A stretch of 64,000 nucleotides of DNA from Rostrohypoxylon terebratum (GCA_022497145.1 MU385880.1:1-64000), one strand, 5' to 3'. Shown: positions 1 to 12,400, counted from the first letter of the stretch. Numbers and translations: made by a program. The notes: generated from the letters alone by a model not told the origin.

Positions 1-302
1 CCTACAGTATTGTTACCTTAAAACCAAGTACCCCAGGGTACGTATCCGCTCTACGAAGTCGGTTAGACAGAAGTAGTAGACGGGTTCGTAACAGGTAAGC
101 TACCTAATAGATTGCGTACCTAATCAGTATTACGTGAGCCTCATGCAACCTCTACAAGCAATGCCACCCTATTATTGAGCGGGGTTCCCAGTAGGTAGAT
201 AAGCATTGCCCCAGGGGAATCATATAGGCTACCAAGAACTACTCCTATTTACTAATCAAATGTAGGTAGGCAATCTTACTACAGAACTGATATGCTAATG
301 TC
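1..302. other. Intergenic, window edge to P450 start
   Basis: No coding signal is seen. The stretch has several TACCTA/GTAGG-type short motifs such as those scattered through other gaps of this window. It presumably holds the promoter and 5' UTR of the cytochrome P450, but no individual element can be named. Confidence 0.5.
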
Positions 303-2337
303 ATGATGTTGTTCTCTACGTACACGGTATCCCCCGAGATACTCCTCCTTGCTTCGGTACTGGCGTGTGTCGCTTATTCGGTTAGCCTCACTGCTTACCG
401 TCTGTATTTCTCACGCTTAGCCTCGTTCCCCGGACCTAAGCTGACAGCAGCTACGTACTGGTATGAGTTCTACTTTGATTGGTGGCTTGGGGGCAAATTC
501 ATTTTCGAGATCGAGAGGCTGCATAAGGAATATGGTAAGTGATCTGATGCAGGATACTATCTTCGATCAGTACGAGAACCTCAATTAATAGTTTTGTGGT
601 TTTAGGCCCTATAGTTCGAATCAACCCAGATGAACTCTCTATCCAGGACTCGGAGTTCTATACCGAAGTATACGTCTCAGAGGCTCGACGGCGAACCGAA
701 CATTATGACGTATTTGCTCAAGGACTTGGTTTCGACGGTAAGATAAAATCAACGGGCTTAAACTTGTGTATTCTTTTTAAAATATACCGAGTTGACATGA
801 TTAGACTCTTTTCTACTCACGAGGGACCATGACCTACATAGGAATAGGAGGAAGCCTTTTGAGGCATTTTTCTCGAAGAAAGGCATCATATCATTCCAAC
901 CAACTATTGCTAGAGTAGCTCTGAAACTCGAGAATCGCTTGACATCGCTCGAAGAAGGTCAGGTCATTCGACTTGATCATGCATTTTCGTGTTATTCGGG
1001 GGACATTGTGGCAAGGCTGTGCATGAAAAACGACGAGTCTCCAGATCAATTCTTGAGTGATCCCAATTTCGCGCCAGATTGGTACAAGATATACATGGCC
1101 CTCACCTTGGGTGGCGATTCTCTAATAATCTGTTTTAGGTACAACGTCGTTCATACGATGGTACGGCAATCGCCCCTATTCACGGGTTTTCCGTGGCTTA
1201 TTCGGTACGTCGGTAGCCTGTGTTACATCTCTTAAGCTCATCATAGATAGATTCACGAATATTCTACCCGAGAACCTCCTTTCATGGGCGTTTCCTGATG
1301 CTCGTTTATTCGGGGTATTCACAGAGGTAAGGAAACTTGCAGCGCGCGTTTCCGTTTACGTGTTGATCAGCCTGTAGAACGCTAGACAGCATATCAGTAG
1401 GGCTGCGAAGGAAGTATCTGACAAGAGCTTTAATCCTGAGTCTGTCTTCCACCATATTCTCAAGAGTGACATGCCGGCGTCAGAGAAAACCGAGGATCGC
1501 CTTACCAAAGAGGCACAAGTGATGCTCGCAGCTGGGACTGTAACGACGGCACGTACGATCACTGTGGCATCATATTATATTCTCTCGCGGCCCCAGCTCC
1601 GCTCTAAATTGGAAGCAGAGTTGAGCGGTATTATGTCGGGATGGCCTGACACGATACCGTCATGGGCAGATTTAGAACAGCTACCGCTGCTAGAAGCTAT
1701 CATCAAGGAGACTCTGCGGTCAGTATTTTTCATTATACCAACCCTCTGGAAGTGATCATATAGTTCAGCCTTTTAATCGTAGCCCCTTTACAGTATTATC
1801 TATGGGGTGATGCATCGATTGCCTCGGGTCTCTCCTGATATACCACTTCTCTATCAGGGATACGCGATTCCAGCAGGAGTAAGTTTCCGCGATCCAGAGG
1901 ATGCGAGCCTATTGACTTATATGGTATCCTAGGTGCCTGTGGGTATGTCGGCGTATTTAATGCACTCTGATCCTAAGGTCTACCCATCACCCGACCAATT
2001 TATCCCAGAACGCTGGATCGGAGATATCGATCCGGCAATGCATCGGAGTTGGGTGCCATTCTGCAAAGGTTCGAGGGGTTGTCTAGGGATGAAGTGAGTG
2101 CCCCTGAATTCCCATCCTGTCCTATCTAGTCTGTCAGTGCGCTGATAGTATTCTCTTTGTGCGATTACTAGTCTAGCAAAGGCTGAAATGAGCCTGATCC
2201 TGGCTGTACTGTTTCGCACTAATGGGCCAAAACTCGAGCTCTTCGAAACCGATGAAAGCGACGTGAAGATGGTGCACGACTTTATGGTCCCTCTCCCGAA
2301 GCTTGACACAAAAGGGGTACGCGCTACAATTTGCTAG
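303..2337 (+). CDS. Cytochrome P450 monooxygenase (trichodiene-oxygenase-like)
   Basis: Nine exons can be read: 303-534, 606-737, 805-1081, 1139-1204, 1251-1326, 1378-1718, 1794-1878, 1933-2093 and 2172-2337. They total 1536 nt, giving 511 aa, a normal fungal P450 length. Seen in the protein: an N-terminal membrane anchor (about residues 9-33), a Pro-rich hinge (FPGPK), the C-helix DHDLHRNRRK, the I-helix oxygen-activation segment AAGTVTTA, the ExxR motif as ETLR, PERW, and the heme loop FCKGSRGCLG carrying the Cys ligand. All catalytic landmarks are present, so the gene looks functional although each open stretch alone is short. Family knowledge places such proteins in the ER membrane as NADPH-P450-reductase-dependent oxidases of terpenoids or other secondary metabolites. 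No terpene synthase, PKS or NRPS lies nearby, so the substrate is unknown. Confidence 0.93.
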
Positions 2338-3066
2338 GGGTAGATCATAACCAACACTGGAAATAAGTCTCGCCGAGTTGTGTGTAGAAGGCAATAAGCT
2401 GATGCAGTCAGCTTACGAGCACCATGGTTTAATCCGATGTCGTTGAAATCTTGTGATTTATATAAACTTGAGTGAGAAGAGCCCTTCCTACTGTTACTCA
2501 CATCTTCTAGTGTATCCAACCCGCCGGGAACGAGCAAATAAATGAATATGGTGTAGCCAACAGCGCTTCCGAACCAAATTGTCGCTGTATTTCTAAGGAG
2601 ATCCTGGACCTGTAGGGTTGCAATGCTCCAGCCCCCGCTCACCTCTAGGGCTTACCAACAGGGCGTATAGGTGTGTTGCAGAGGATGTTTCTGTGAATTG
2701 CCTTATAGGATATGCAGCCTTATAAAATAAGCATCGGTCGGCTATTAAGAGGCGTTTGCTTACATCAATAGTGGCATCCACCTGTGATGGGAGGGTGGTC
2801 TTACTGGTGAATTGACCGCTGGAAGTTCCATCGCCATTGAATCTGCTACTAGCCACATGCTTTCCCGAATTGTTTCCCTGAGAGACAACCCCTTATCATG
2901 CTCACATTTGATTGCCATCTCGTGCCCTAGGTAGCCCGATGCCTAGATGATAGACATCTCTCCTAGACTCGTTGCAGATCTCTAACATTCACCCCGTCTT
3001 TCGTTTGGCATATTCTCGAGGTCCTCTTGGTCGAATTCTCTCCTAGCGCTCGTCGTTCATGAGATC
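2338..3066. other. Gap with a weak minus-strand coding trace
   Basis: No confident gene. On the minus strand, pieces at about 2856-2690, 2596-2540 and 2437-2385 can be linked by plausible GT-AG introns. The linked reading includes a hydrophobic stretch (WFGSAVGYTIFIYLLV). I do not recognise it, it is short, and it may be a degraded membrane-protein remnant or chance. The plus-strand end (about 2950-3066) should hold the promoter of the next gene. Confidence 0.3.
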
Positions 3067-4529
3067 ATGGCTTCTCAAATGGGGGGCGCGCTGCCTCCTC
3101 CTCCCGGAATTGAGCCCAATTTCATCGATCCCCCAAGCCAAGAAAAGGGAAATTTGACACAGCACGCGACGTGCCTAACATTAGTCACCATATTCGTCGC
3201 CATGCGTATCTATACCCGTCTTCGTATCAATAAGACGAATTTGGGTATTGATGATTGTGAGATAAACCCTTCAAGCGTCTCGTCGTGCAAGACTTGCTCA
3301 TATGCGTCTATACAGACTTCTGTGTTCTCTCCTATGTAAGTCGCGTGTGGTAAAAAGAGCGGAGCATCCAGCTAAATCGCCGATGACGATACACTAGTCT
3401 TTAGATTGGACGTACTTGATGTTGATGATTAAATGTACGTCGCATCATATGATATAACTATAACGGCGCCGCTTGAGGTTCTGACAAGCATCAAGCTCAT
3501 TCGGAAGGACTTGGTCGTCATATCTGGGATGTACCAGCCACTTGGGTTGTCCCGGCCCTGAAGGTATGGCGGCATGTCTACCAATCTTGATAGCCAAAGC
3601 TGACGATGACTCTATCAGTACCTGATGTTCGCATCGTACGCTTACTTGCTCCTTACGGGATGCATCAAACTCACATTCCTATTCTGCTACCGCCGAATAT
3701 TTTCAATGCACTCGTTGACGAACACTTTCATCAACTTGGGCATAGCATTCGTGATATGCCTTCACACGGGGTTGTTGTTCGCCACTATATTCAGTTGTGA
3801 TCCCGTGGATCGATCATGGAATGCATCGGTGCCAGGGACGTGCTTCAATGCCGGTATACTCGCCTGGGTCTCGGCCGCGTCGAGTTCCTTGACAGACATA
3901 TACATATTCATCCTACCTATAGCACCGCTCTGGCGGCTGAATATGGACTCGAAGAGAAAAGTGAAGGTTACGATTGTCTTCAGCTTTGGTCTCATGTAGG
4001 TCTTTAGTTAAGTGAATTATTTTCTCTTCCAGCAATGCTAAGATTGAAATTGCAGAGCATGTATTGCGAGTCTCGTTCGATTGGGGATGACGCGGGTGCT
4101 TCAGAGCAGTCTGGATGTTACATGGAACACTTCGAGTATCGGCAAATGGTCGTATGTATTGTCAAATGAAACCTACTTAGGACCTAGGTCCTAGGATGTT
4201 GAAAGCTGACGTTGTTTAGAGGGATAGAAGTAGATGTCGGCATTGTTTGCTCGTGTCTTATGGCGTTGCCGGCATTCCTTGACCGACATCTTCCAGAAGG
4301 ATTCAAAGCTGCGCTGGCACGACCTTGGTTCCGGGTTTCTGCAATCTCATCTCAGAAGACGAAGGTAGCAAATGTTTCGCTAAGCAAATCCGGAAATTCA
4401 TGGCCGGGTAGCAGGTACCGGCATCTCGCCGAAGGGAGGTCGAGCGATAGAATGATCCAGACACATAGCTTTGACTTAGAGACTGTACATGTGACTAAAG
4501 CTGATGGGGCGTCAACCACTTCATCTTGA
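3067..4529 (+). CDS. SAT4/PTH11-type rhodopsin-like integral membrane protein
   Basis: Six exons are proposed: 3067-3256, 3292-3335, 3489-3563, 3619-3995, 4056-4151 and 4220-4529, giving 363 aa, usual for the family. The start LPPPPGIEPNFIDPPS is the typical N-terminus of fungal SAT4/rhodopsin-fold proteins. It is followed by a helix ending in YTRLRI, then GLGRHIWDVP, a helix with GCIKLTFLFCYRRIF, a Cys-containing loop (IFSCDPVDRSWNA) and the late signature GIEVDVGIVCSCLMALPAF. Seven hydrophobic segments are expected and most are visible. The cytosolic tail is Ser/Lys-rich. The family includes Magnaporthe PTH11 and many orphan plasma-membrane receptors; the ligand is unknown. The 3257-3291 intron would be only 35 bp, shorter than usual, so the first junction is the weak point: it may be wrong or mark a small deletion. 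No CFEM domain precedes it. Confidence 0.85.
4183..4195. repeat. CCTAGGTCCTAGG palindromic motif, copy 1
   Basis: An exact copy inside the last intron of the SAT4-type gene. It is related to copies at 25777, 28972, 30695, 35698 and 42129. Confidence 0.7.
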
Positions 4530-5028
4530 ACAATTGAAGTTATAAAGCTAAAGAAATGTGGATGAGAGATGGTGGTTTGAGGCTTTGAGCCTTGATGGGA
4601 GATCCACTTGATCGCGGGGACCTCTAGCTTACTAATGTATCACGTGGCACAGTCTTAGGCAGCTGGCGATAAGTCTTGGCAGGTGTTTTCTTATCAATTC
4701 ATTCCATCGAGGTGACCCCGGCAGGCGTGTAATCTTCTTTCAATTCCCAATTATGAAGGTTGGAACGTCGGTGATGTCCTCCAAAACTTCCTTTGAGACA
4801 AGACTAAAGACCCTAGAAAGTTTTACTGCCCCTAGATACAGATTTTTGAACCATATAATTATCCAACGACCAATTTTATTAAAAAAAAAAAAAAACAAGA
4901 GGGGCTCTCTGGACATCCTATCATCCATACCGTTGGACAAGCGTGCTTATTGTGTGAATTGGAATTTGACCATGCTGCTGACGCCAATCATCGCATAGAA
5001 TCGCGACGCCTTTCTTTATAGTCTCATC
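4530..5028. other. Intergenic before the HET-SNF2 gene
   Basis: Nothing coding is recognised. An A15 run lies at about 4879-4893. The last 100 bp presumably holds the 5' UTR of the next gene. Confidence 0.5.
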
Positions 5029-8000
5029 ATGCGCCTGTTACATGTCCAAACAAAGAAGCTAGAGGAGTTTTTCGAAGACCAGATCCCGCCTTATGCCATC
5101 TTATCACATAGATGGGAACCCAACGAACTTACCTACAAGGATGTCGCCAATCGCTCGAAATTCACAAACAATGTCAAAATAGATGGCTGTTGTAAACAGG
5201 CGATTCTCGACGGGATCAAATACGTTTGGATCGATACCATTTGTATCGATAAAAGCAGCAGTAGTGAATTTTCAGAGTCCATCAATTCCATGTTCGCCTG
5301 GTATAGGGACTCCCAATTCTGCTACGCTTATCTTTCTGATGTGATCTCCGAGTTTCAGTACGCTGAAAAGAACTCCCTCTTCCGAAGGAGTAAATGGTTT
5401 CTTCGAGGTTGGACGCTCCAAGAGCTACTCGCCCCGAGAATAGTTAGATTCTATACTAAGTCGTGGAAATTCATTGGGTCGAATAAATCGTCGGACAGGA
5501 AATTCTGCGGTCTGTTACAGGACATCACTGCCATACCGAGAGAAGTTCTCAATGGCTCACAGCCCATCACGCAGAGTAGTGTAGCGACAAGAATGCGATG
5601 GGCAGCAAACCGACGGACGACAAGGAAAGAGGATATCGCTTACTGTCTGTTAGGGCTTTTTGGCGTCAACATGTCTCTGCTTTACGGCGAAGGAGAAAAT
5701 GCGTTCAAGAGACTACAAGAGGAAATTATTCGCCAGTCTGATGATGAATCTATCTTCGCCTGGGGCTTGGGTCGGCCTGGAGGCAGGGGTTCGAGTTTTC
5801 GACTTCTCGCTAAATCGCCTGCCGATTTCATGGGGTGTGATGACATTCGCGTCTTGTCAGGTATATGGCCTGGCTGTTCCATGAGGAACCTATCTCACTA
5901 CTCGATGACAAATAAAGGTTTACTCATAGAACGACCCTTCCGGCGTTTGCCAGAGCCATTCGAGACGGTTCTCATGCCTCTGGATTGTACAACTAGCAAC
6001 CAACACCAGATATTAGCATTGCCACTGGTTGGGAATCTAACCACAGACGCCCAACTTAGAGCCGGTCCCGGTACCAAACCAGTGCTCGTAAGCGCCAGAA
6101 TTTTCGAGACTGCTCCCATATCCAGGGTCTATCTGAGAAGCTCTGAATGGACTATGCCGTACGAGTGCGGTGGATTCTATATCCAGATCGAGCAATATGA
6201 AGAAAGTTCGACGCTCCAACTATTAGACTCATATCCGACGTCTTGTACAGGTATAAACCTCGGTAATGCACAACCCGATAAGCCAGTCGAGATCATCGAT
6301 TCTCTCCGGCCATCTTGTGAGACTAGTGACTCTGAAGAGTCTACGGCCTCCCAAGTGGTCCTATTTCGACTGCGTGGCGCAAACGACCGAATCTATTTGG
6401 TACGAGTCGTTATGTCATTCCAGCAACAATTTGGCTTCGACTACAGACGAGTCGGTCTAGAGTTTGGTGTTCTGGAAGAACCTCAGAATGCATCCCTCGC
6501 TGAATTCATCCTGGAAGAGTATAGTGGTGAAAGTTCATCATGCTCTACGAACTTCCAACCTCATTCCCCAGATGGGTATCTCCAGTTAAGTTTAGATGAC
6601 AGCTCAGTCAATTGGGTCTTGAAATTTCGCGTCGGTTTTGAGCTCTCACCCGAGATAGAGACACTCCATAATGGCCATTTGATAGACCTAGGTACCCCCT
6701 TCTCCAAAGTTTCTATATTGAATAATTGGCTAGATGATCTTGTGGACGGATTCAAAACTAAAGATGTCCTTCCTGAGATGGCACAGCCTTTAGGAATAAG
6801 GACAAGACTCGAGCGGTAAAGGAAATCTTTTTATTACCAAACTCATTATCATTTTAATGAAAAACCCGAGACTGATTGTAAAGGACCCAAAGTGCTAACG
6901 GAATATACCTAGTCATCAAGCACAAGGCCTATGGTTCATGATGTTACGAGAAAGTCAACAGGATAAAAGACATGTTTGGCAATCAATTATTGGGCCAAAT
7001 GGCTTCCCAATGTAAGTCCATCGACTTCAACAGTTACTGGGACGAATATTCTTTCTACACGGAATCGTGTTTAGTCATTACATATTATGGCGCATGCGCT
7101 AATAGTATAGCTGGGTCAATGATATCGATGGTTCCAGTCAAGAAAGCTTTCCTCCCGTATGGCGAGGCGGCATTCTCGCAGACACGACGGGGCTAGGCAA
7201 GACTTTACAGATGATCTCTTTAATCGTGGCACAGAAAAGCTCCCCAGAACAGGTTTCCAATACCATGATGAATACTGAAACAATAAGGACTAATCTCAAG
7301 CGAACTTCAGCCACGCTCGTTGTCCTTCCAGAAAGTAAGACACATGAGAACCAATGTTTCAACCATTAGATATTACAGATTATGTTGACTTATACTAGTG
7401 GCAATGGCATCCTGGTGCTCCGAATTGAAACAGTAGCTACACCTCACTAGGCTATCTTTACCAAGTGCGTATAGGACTAACAAGCGGCAGTCACGTCTCT
7501 CCAGGGGTCCTATCGTGGACTCGTTACAACAGCAAGTGTCGCCTTGATTGGGGCGAGAGTGACAACCTTCCGGATGTTGTATTGGTCACATATAGAACTA
7601 TTGCATCGGAGTATCAGCGACGTGATGTCCTATTCCAATACCACTGGCATCGGATTATCGTCGATGAAGGTCAGCTCCCCTTGATAATTAATGCTCTCTC
7701 GACACGGTTAGCTACCTTGCTGATCTCTTCGCAGCCCATTCAATTCGGAATGCCGGGACGATAACTACATCGGCCATCTATTCATTGGCTGCTAAATGTC
7801 GCTGGGCTGTGACTGGAACCCCAATTCATACTAAGCTCGAAGATTTAGTTGGGTTACTTAGGTTCCTTGCTTTTAAGCCTTACAGTACTCGACAATCTAT
7901 CGAGCAGAGTATTGTCCAGACCGAACAACGGAGTATGACCTTAACTGCCGAAGGCACTAGAAGGCTAGACAGATTCATAAACTCAATCATGATCCGACGG

Positions 8001-9118
8001 GATGCAGAAATGCTCACGTTTGCAAAACCACATTACCACGAAGTGTGGGTGGAGTTATCGACAGAAGAGAGGGAACGATACCAAAACTTCAAGGAGAAAA
8101 ACCCCAAATCTTGCGAAGAAATTTTTCTAAGATTATTTTCTGTGGAGAAAAAGTCAGGAGCCATACTTCTCTTCTTTAACTGGCTGCGTCTCCTATGCAA
8201 TCTTGGGGTCTCCCTCTCAGACATATCCTCAAACTCGAGTCCTAATAGTCCCTCATTGAACCGAACACCCACAAGAAATCCCTTACAAGTCGGCGTCGCT
8301 TCCAATGTAGTATGCGGGGGGACGAAATGTGCTACATGTGGCGAAGCAATTGTTCTTGGAAATAGTGACGATGCGACGTTCTCTACATCCTCGGTGTACT
8401 ACTCTGCTTGTTTTGAAGTCTTTTGCACCGATTGTGCAACGCTTCGAAATTGCGAAAACGAAAGATCCTGCTCATGCCGAGGAGAAACACGATGCACGCT
8501 TCAAAACGTCCCATATTCTACAATTCAGGAAGTGTGGAATCGTGTCAGTCCAACTCTCAAAGACGGGTTCGTGGTATCAAGTAAGGTTCAAGCTCTGATC
8601 ACACAGATCCAAACTTCTCTGCCCAAGAAAAGGTAGGAATGATTTCATACCAAAAGACGAATTGCCAAAGTTGACATGGTGTCAGTCTCGTCTTTTCCAC
8701 GTGGGACACAAGCCTCGATATGGTCCAAGAAGCCCTCGATGAGATCAATATCGAACACGTGAGGATCGATAATACCGTTTCCTCTAAGGACAGAGATAGA
8801 ATTCTAAAAAGACTTGAAACCGAAGAACCTGTCAATGTGATTCTTACGACAATCAACACATCCTTTGATCTTTATCGGTAAAGTCTTCTCAGCCTACCTA
8901 CCTACCTACCTTCAATTTTGGAAACTACCTAACGAATGAAAATAAGGCATCGCATCTTTGGAATTTCCCAAGTGCACTGGCTTGAGCCACAGTGGAACCC
9001 TGCGTTGGAGCTTCAAGCTACCAAGAGAATCCAGGCAATGCGTCGAGAATCTCGTGTCATTGTGAAGCGATACATCGTGAAGGACTCGATTGAAGAGGCA
9101 CGTCTTCCCAAAGCATAG
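5029..9118 (+). CDS. HET-domain protein fused to RAD5-like SNF2/RING helicase (predicted chimera)
   Basis: Exons: 5029-6815, 6913-7011, 7111-7334, 7399-7432, 7485-7669, 7735-8632, 8686-8877 and 8947-9118, total 3591 nt, 1196 aa, all junctions in phase. Residues 1-240 are a HET domain (YAILSHRW at 22-29, WIDTICID near 67-74, RGWTLQELLAP, then DIAYCLLGLFGVNMSLLYGEG), followed by a HET-associated C-terminal region. The first exon then runs unbroken into a RAD5-type lead-in (LPEMAQPLGIRTRLER) and splices at CG|GTAAAG to HQAQGLWFMMLRE, a helicase Q-motif. Then come GGILADTTGLGKT (Walker A, 653-660), a DEAH box at 775-778 assembled across the 7670-7734 intron, WAVTGTPI, a Cys-rich RING-like segment (about 970-1030) and a C-lobe (SLVFSTWDTSLDMVQEAL, VHWLEPQWNP). 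Odd: motif V is abnormal and motif VI reads QATKRIQAMRRE instead of DRxHRxGQ, so the ATPase may be weak or dead. The alternative is two genes, with the HET gene ending at 6819 (596 aa). Confidence 0.72.
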
Positions 9119-9400
9119 AAGACATATTCTATGATGCGATCGTCGGAGTTGATACTAATTTATCGTGATCATAGATGCTACATAATCGCGCAGCCAAGCT
9201 TCGTAGTCCGGAGTAGCAATGGGCCGGCAGGTGGGTGCGACAACGGATTACAACGGAATCCAATCTAATTTCACATCGGAAGTACTATCGCTAGATTGAC
9301 ACAGGCCTCATTTACAAGGAAATATTCTACATATTACGATATACTGTTTTCTGATCGTACAATCGACAGCGCGGGATTTTTTCCATGACTAAATTATTAC

Positions 9401-12400
9401 TTAGGTAATGCATAGTAGACCCATAGCGAGTTGGCACAACCTATTTCGCTTATTCCGCCTGTGCAAGTCTCCGTTGCTCGATGAGTAATTAGCCCGGATG
9501 CTGTAGAGCCGCTCGTCGTCGGAGTCCTCGCCCAGATGAATCCCGTATTCCCTCCGATGAAGAGATCTCGAGGAATGTCGCGAGTCATGGCGGGCATCCC
9601 CTCTGTGTCTTGGATGTCTGTGATGGCTATGTTTATGGTGGTGCTGCCGGATCAAGGATCCCGAGTAATCAGATAAACTGTCGGCCACATCCCCGGCCAC
9701 TGCAGATATCGGGGCGTTTTCCTCGCTGGAGGGGCCGCCTATCGCTGCTAGCAAGATTTTCAGGGCTGCATGATGGCCATGGTGCTCCTTAGCGAACAGG
9801 ATGCCAATGTGGCGTAGAACAGTGGGCATCATGTTGGTCCGAACGGAATTTCGCCACCTCACAATTTCCGCCTCCAGTGTCAGGTAATACATGAAAGGTG
9901 GGGGGTTTCGTGGTGCCCTGTAATTTGCCACGTCGACATTCACGGATAAATCATCGTTTATCACTTCGAGTTGTCTCAAGTATGGGCTGTCGCAATCGTC
10001 ACAAATCTGAACATGAAGCCGATTATCACGCTCTAGAATGAACAATTCTCGACAGAACTCGCTGAAGAACGTCCAAGTGACGGTGTGATGCCGGTCCAAC
10101 CATGCTTGGGCCATATACTGTACAATTCTACAGTATAACTCTGTGGCTTCCGTGTTCCTCTCATTGATCTCTCTTATCAGGATACCGGGTATGTTCTTTA
10201 GCATATACCTCAGAAGGGGTCGGTCATCTAGATGCCGGATGAAAGGTCTTAGTCTATCAAGGTCGTCGACGAATGTGAGTTCCAGGTAGTTGACACAGGC
10301 TGTGCACAAGGAATTCACACATCGGGTGCTGTCGCGCAACGCCGCTTCAGTCTTAGAAAGTATGAAGTCCCTGGCCGTCCGGTGTATTAGTTGAACATAG
10401 TCATCAGGACTAATCGCTTGTTCTCTCCAGGTATCTTTTGCGACCGACCTCCCTCGTGGCACGATCTCGATAAACCCACCGCAAAGATTTGTCAACAGCG
10501 TCCAAGTTGGGTCCCAATTGCCGTCAGATTGCTGAACACGATGTTTCCTGAGGTAATCGCCTCTCAACTCATTGCCCGACAACTCGTCCCAATAGAATAA
10601 AGCCATCGCATCCCGAGTCTCGCAGACCGTCAGCACATCCTGGGCGAATAGAAGCCATGTGAAAACATAGGTAGCTTGACCAGGATCACGGTACTGGTTA
10701 AGCTTAAGTCTGTCGAAGATATCTTCATAAAGCTCGTCAAGCCCCGTCGGTATTTTGGAGAGTATCTGCTCGAGTTCACAGATTGTATGCGCTTTGGCTT
10801 TCGATTCGATTTCGCGAAGAACCATGACCACCCATAAAATAACGCCATCGGCATGTGTGAGAAGATACGTTCGCACAAACTCAAGTTGAGGAACGTCTAT
10901 GATGTCTTCCTCCTCGCCTAGTACTGTGCCGTCGTTATCACGGTCATCTAAAGTAGAACTTGAAGCTGTTAAGTATACCTCGTTATAGTGACTGATTTGC
11001 CTCCATATTCTGGATATGTGGTACTGAACAATCCACTCGATGTCTGCTTGGTTTACTTCCTTCATATCAATGGATAAGGTTGGCCGAAGCGCATCTTTAA
11101 TGGCGGACTCGGATCGACTGAGAGCTATTATCTTGAACTTGCTCTTCTTTTCCGAACGGCACAAGTGTGAAAAGAGCTGAAGGATTCGTTGTCTCGACAC
11201 TTCTGTGCTATATCCATGCTCAGATTCATCAATACCATCGACTATCAAGAGGAACGTGTAACCCTTATTGCCGTTGGTCGTCACATATCTGAGTTCTAGG
11301 AGGATTTCTTTAAGTAGTTTATAGGTCCATGATTTGGACTTGCTACCCTGGAACTTCCGAAATCTATCTCTATAACAGGAATATAGAGTTTCGTGTTTTC
11401 GGAGTAGCTGGTATAAAATGGACCTCAACATCCATAAATGGTCCCTCTGAGTCGGACCGAAGCGGGAACTATAGAAGAAATCGGCCAGGAGAAGATCTGG
11501 CGAATCCTTGGAGAGCGAACGTTGTAGAGCTGCTGCGAGGGTCGACTTTCCACTTCCAGGTTTACCGTGAATCCATAACAAGCTCGTGCTTTGGCTCTTT
11601 AAACTGGTATACGCTTGGTGCTGCCGTATCCATCGAGTCGTACTTCCTTCTGGCTTTTCAATTAACTCTCGTCGCGCATGCAGCTCTGGAAAGTGCAGCG
11701 ATGATAAGCATACTGTCGTAAGCGAAGGTCAGTATGGTTAGACAATTCTCGCCTTCATTGAGCACTATACATTTCCTCTCTGTCTCCTCATTAATTCGCC
11801 TCGGTGACATAGCGAAAAGGGCAGATTGCTCATCATCGCGGGGCGTTTGCGATTTTGGTGTGCCGACGATCAACACTTTGCAAGAGAAATCCGATCTTGA
11901 CGAGCCGATGCAATGTCCCGTGCTCAGATGGCTCAGACCTGTCTCTAAATCCTGATAGAGCTCGTTTTTAAAGTTAATGAACATGAGAACGACATTCTTG
12001 TCAAGGGAATGGAGTGCGCATGACAGCAGAACCCATTGATGTTCCCATGAAGGGTCTCCTGAACCAAAGGCCTGTGCCATTTCGAAAGTCTCATCATCTA
12101 GATCTTCAATTGCCTTGTTCATCGAGGAGATGCACTGGGGGTAGTGGGTTAGTATTTGCGCAAGAAGCATCCGTGGGAGTGAAGTTTTCCAAGTTCCACT
12201 TCGTATTTCCTCAGCATCAGCAGGCGCCAACCCGTAGATAACCTCAAGGGCCTCGTTCTGTCGAAGCTGTTGGTAGAACGCAAGAGAAATCCCCGCGATA
12301 CAATCCCAAGAGTCGTTGTATTCAACATATAAGAGACGGTATCCCTTATCCTCAATCCACGAGCGAGCTTGTGGCATGTTGATTGCCCATTGGAAACCAC

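Noticed and set aside
303..2337. P450 as a broken pseudogene, first suspected from the short frames
   Set aside because: GT-AG introns of 46-78 bp link all pieces in phase to a 511-residue protein with every conserved motif.
5029..6819. HET protein as a stand-alone 596-residue gene
   Set aside because: Kept only as the alternative. The donor just before the stop and the helicase-like C-terminus make the fused model better, although only transcripts can decide.
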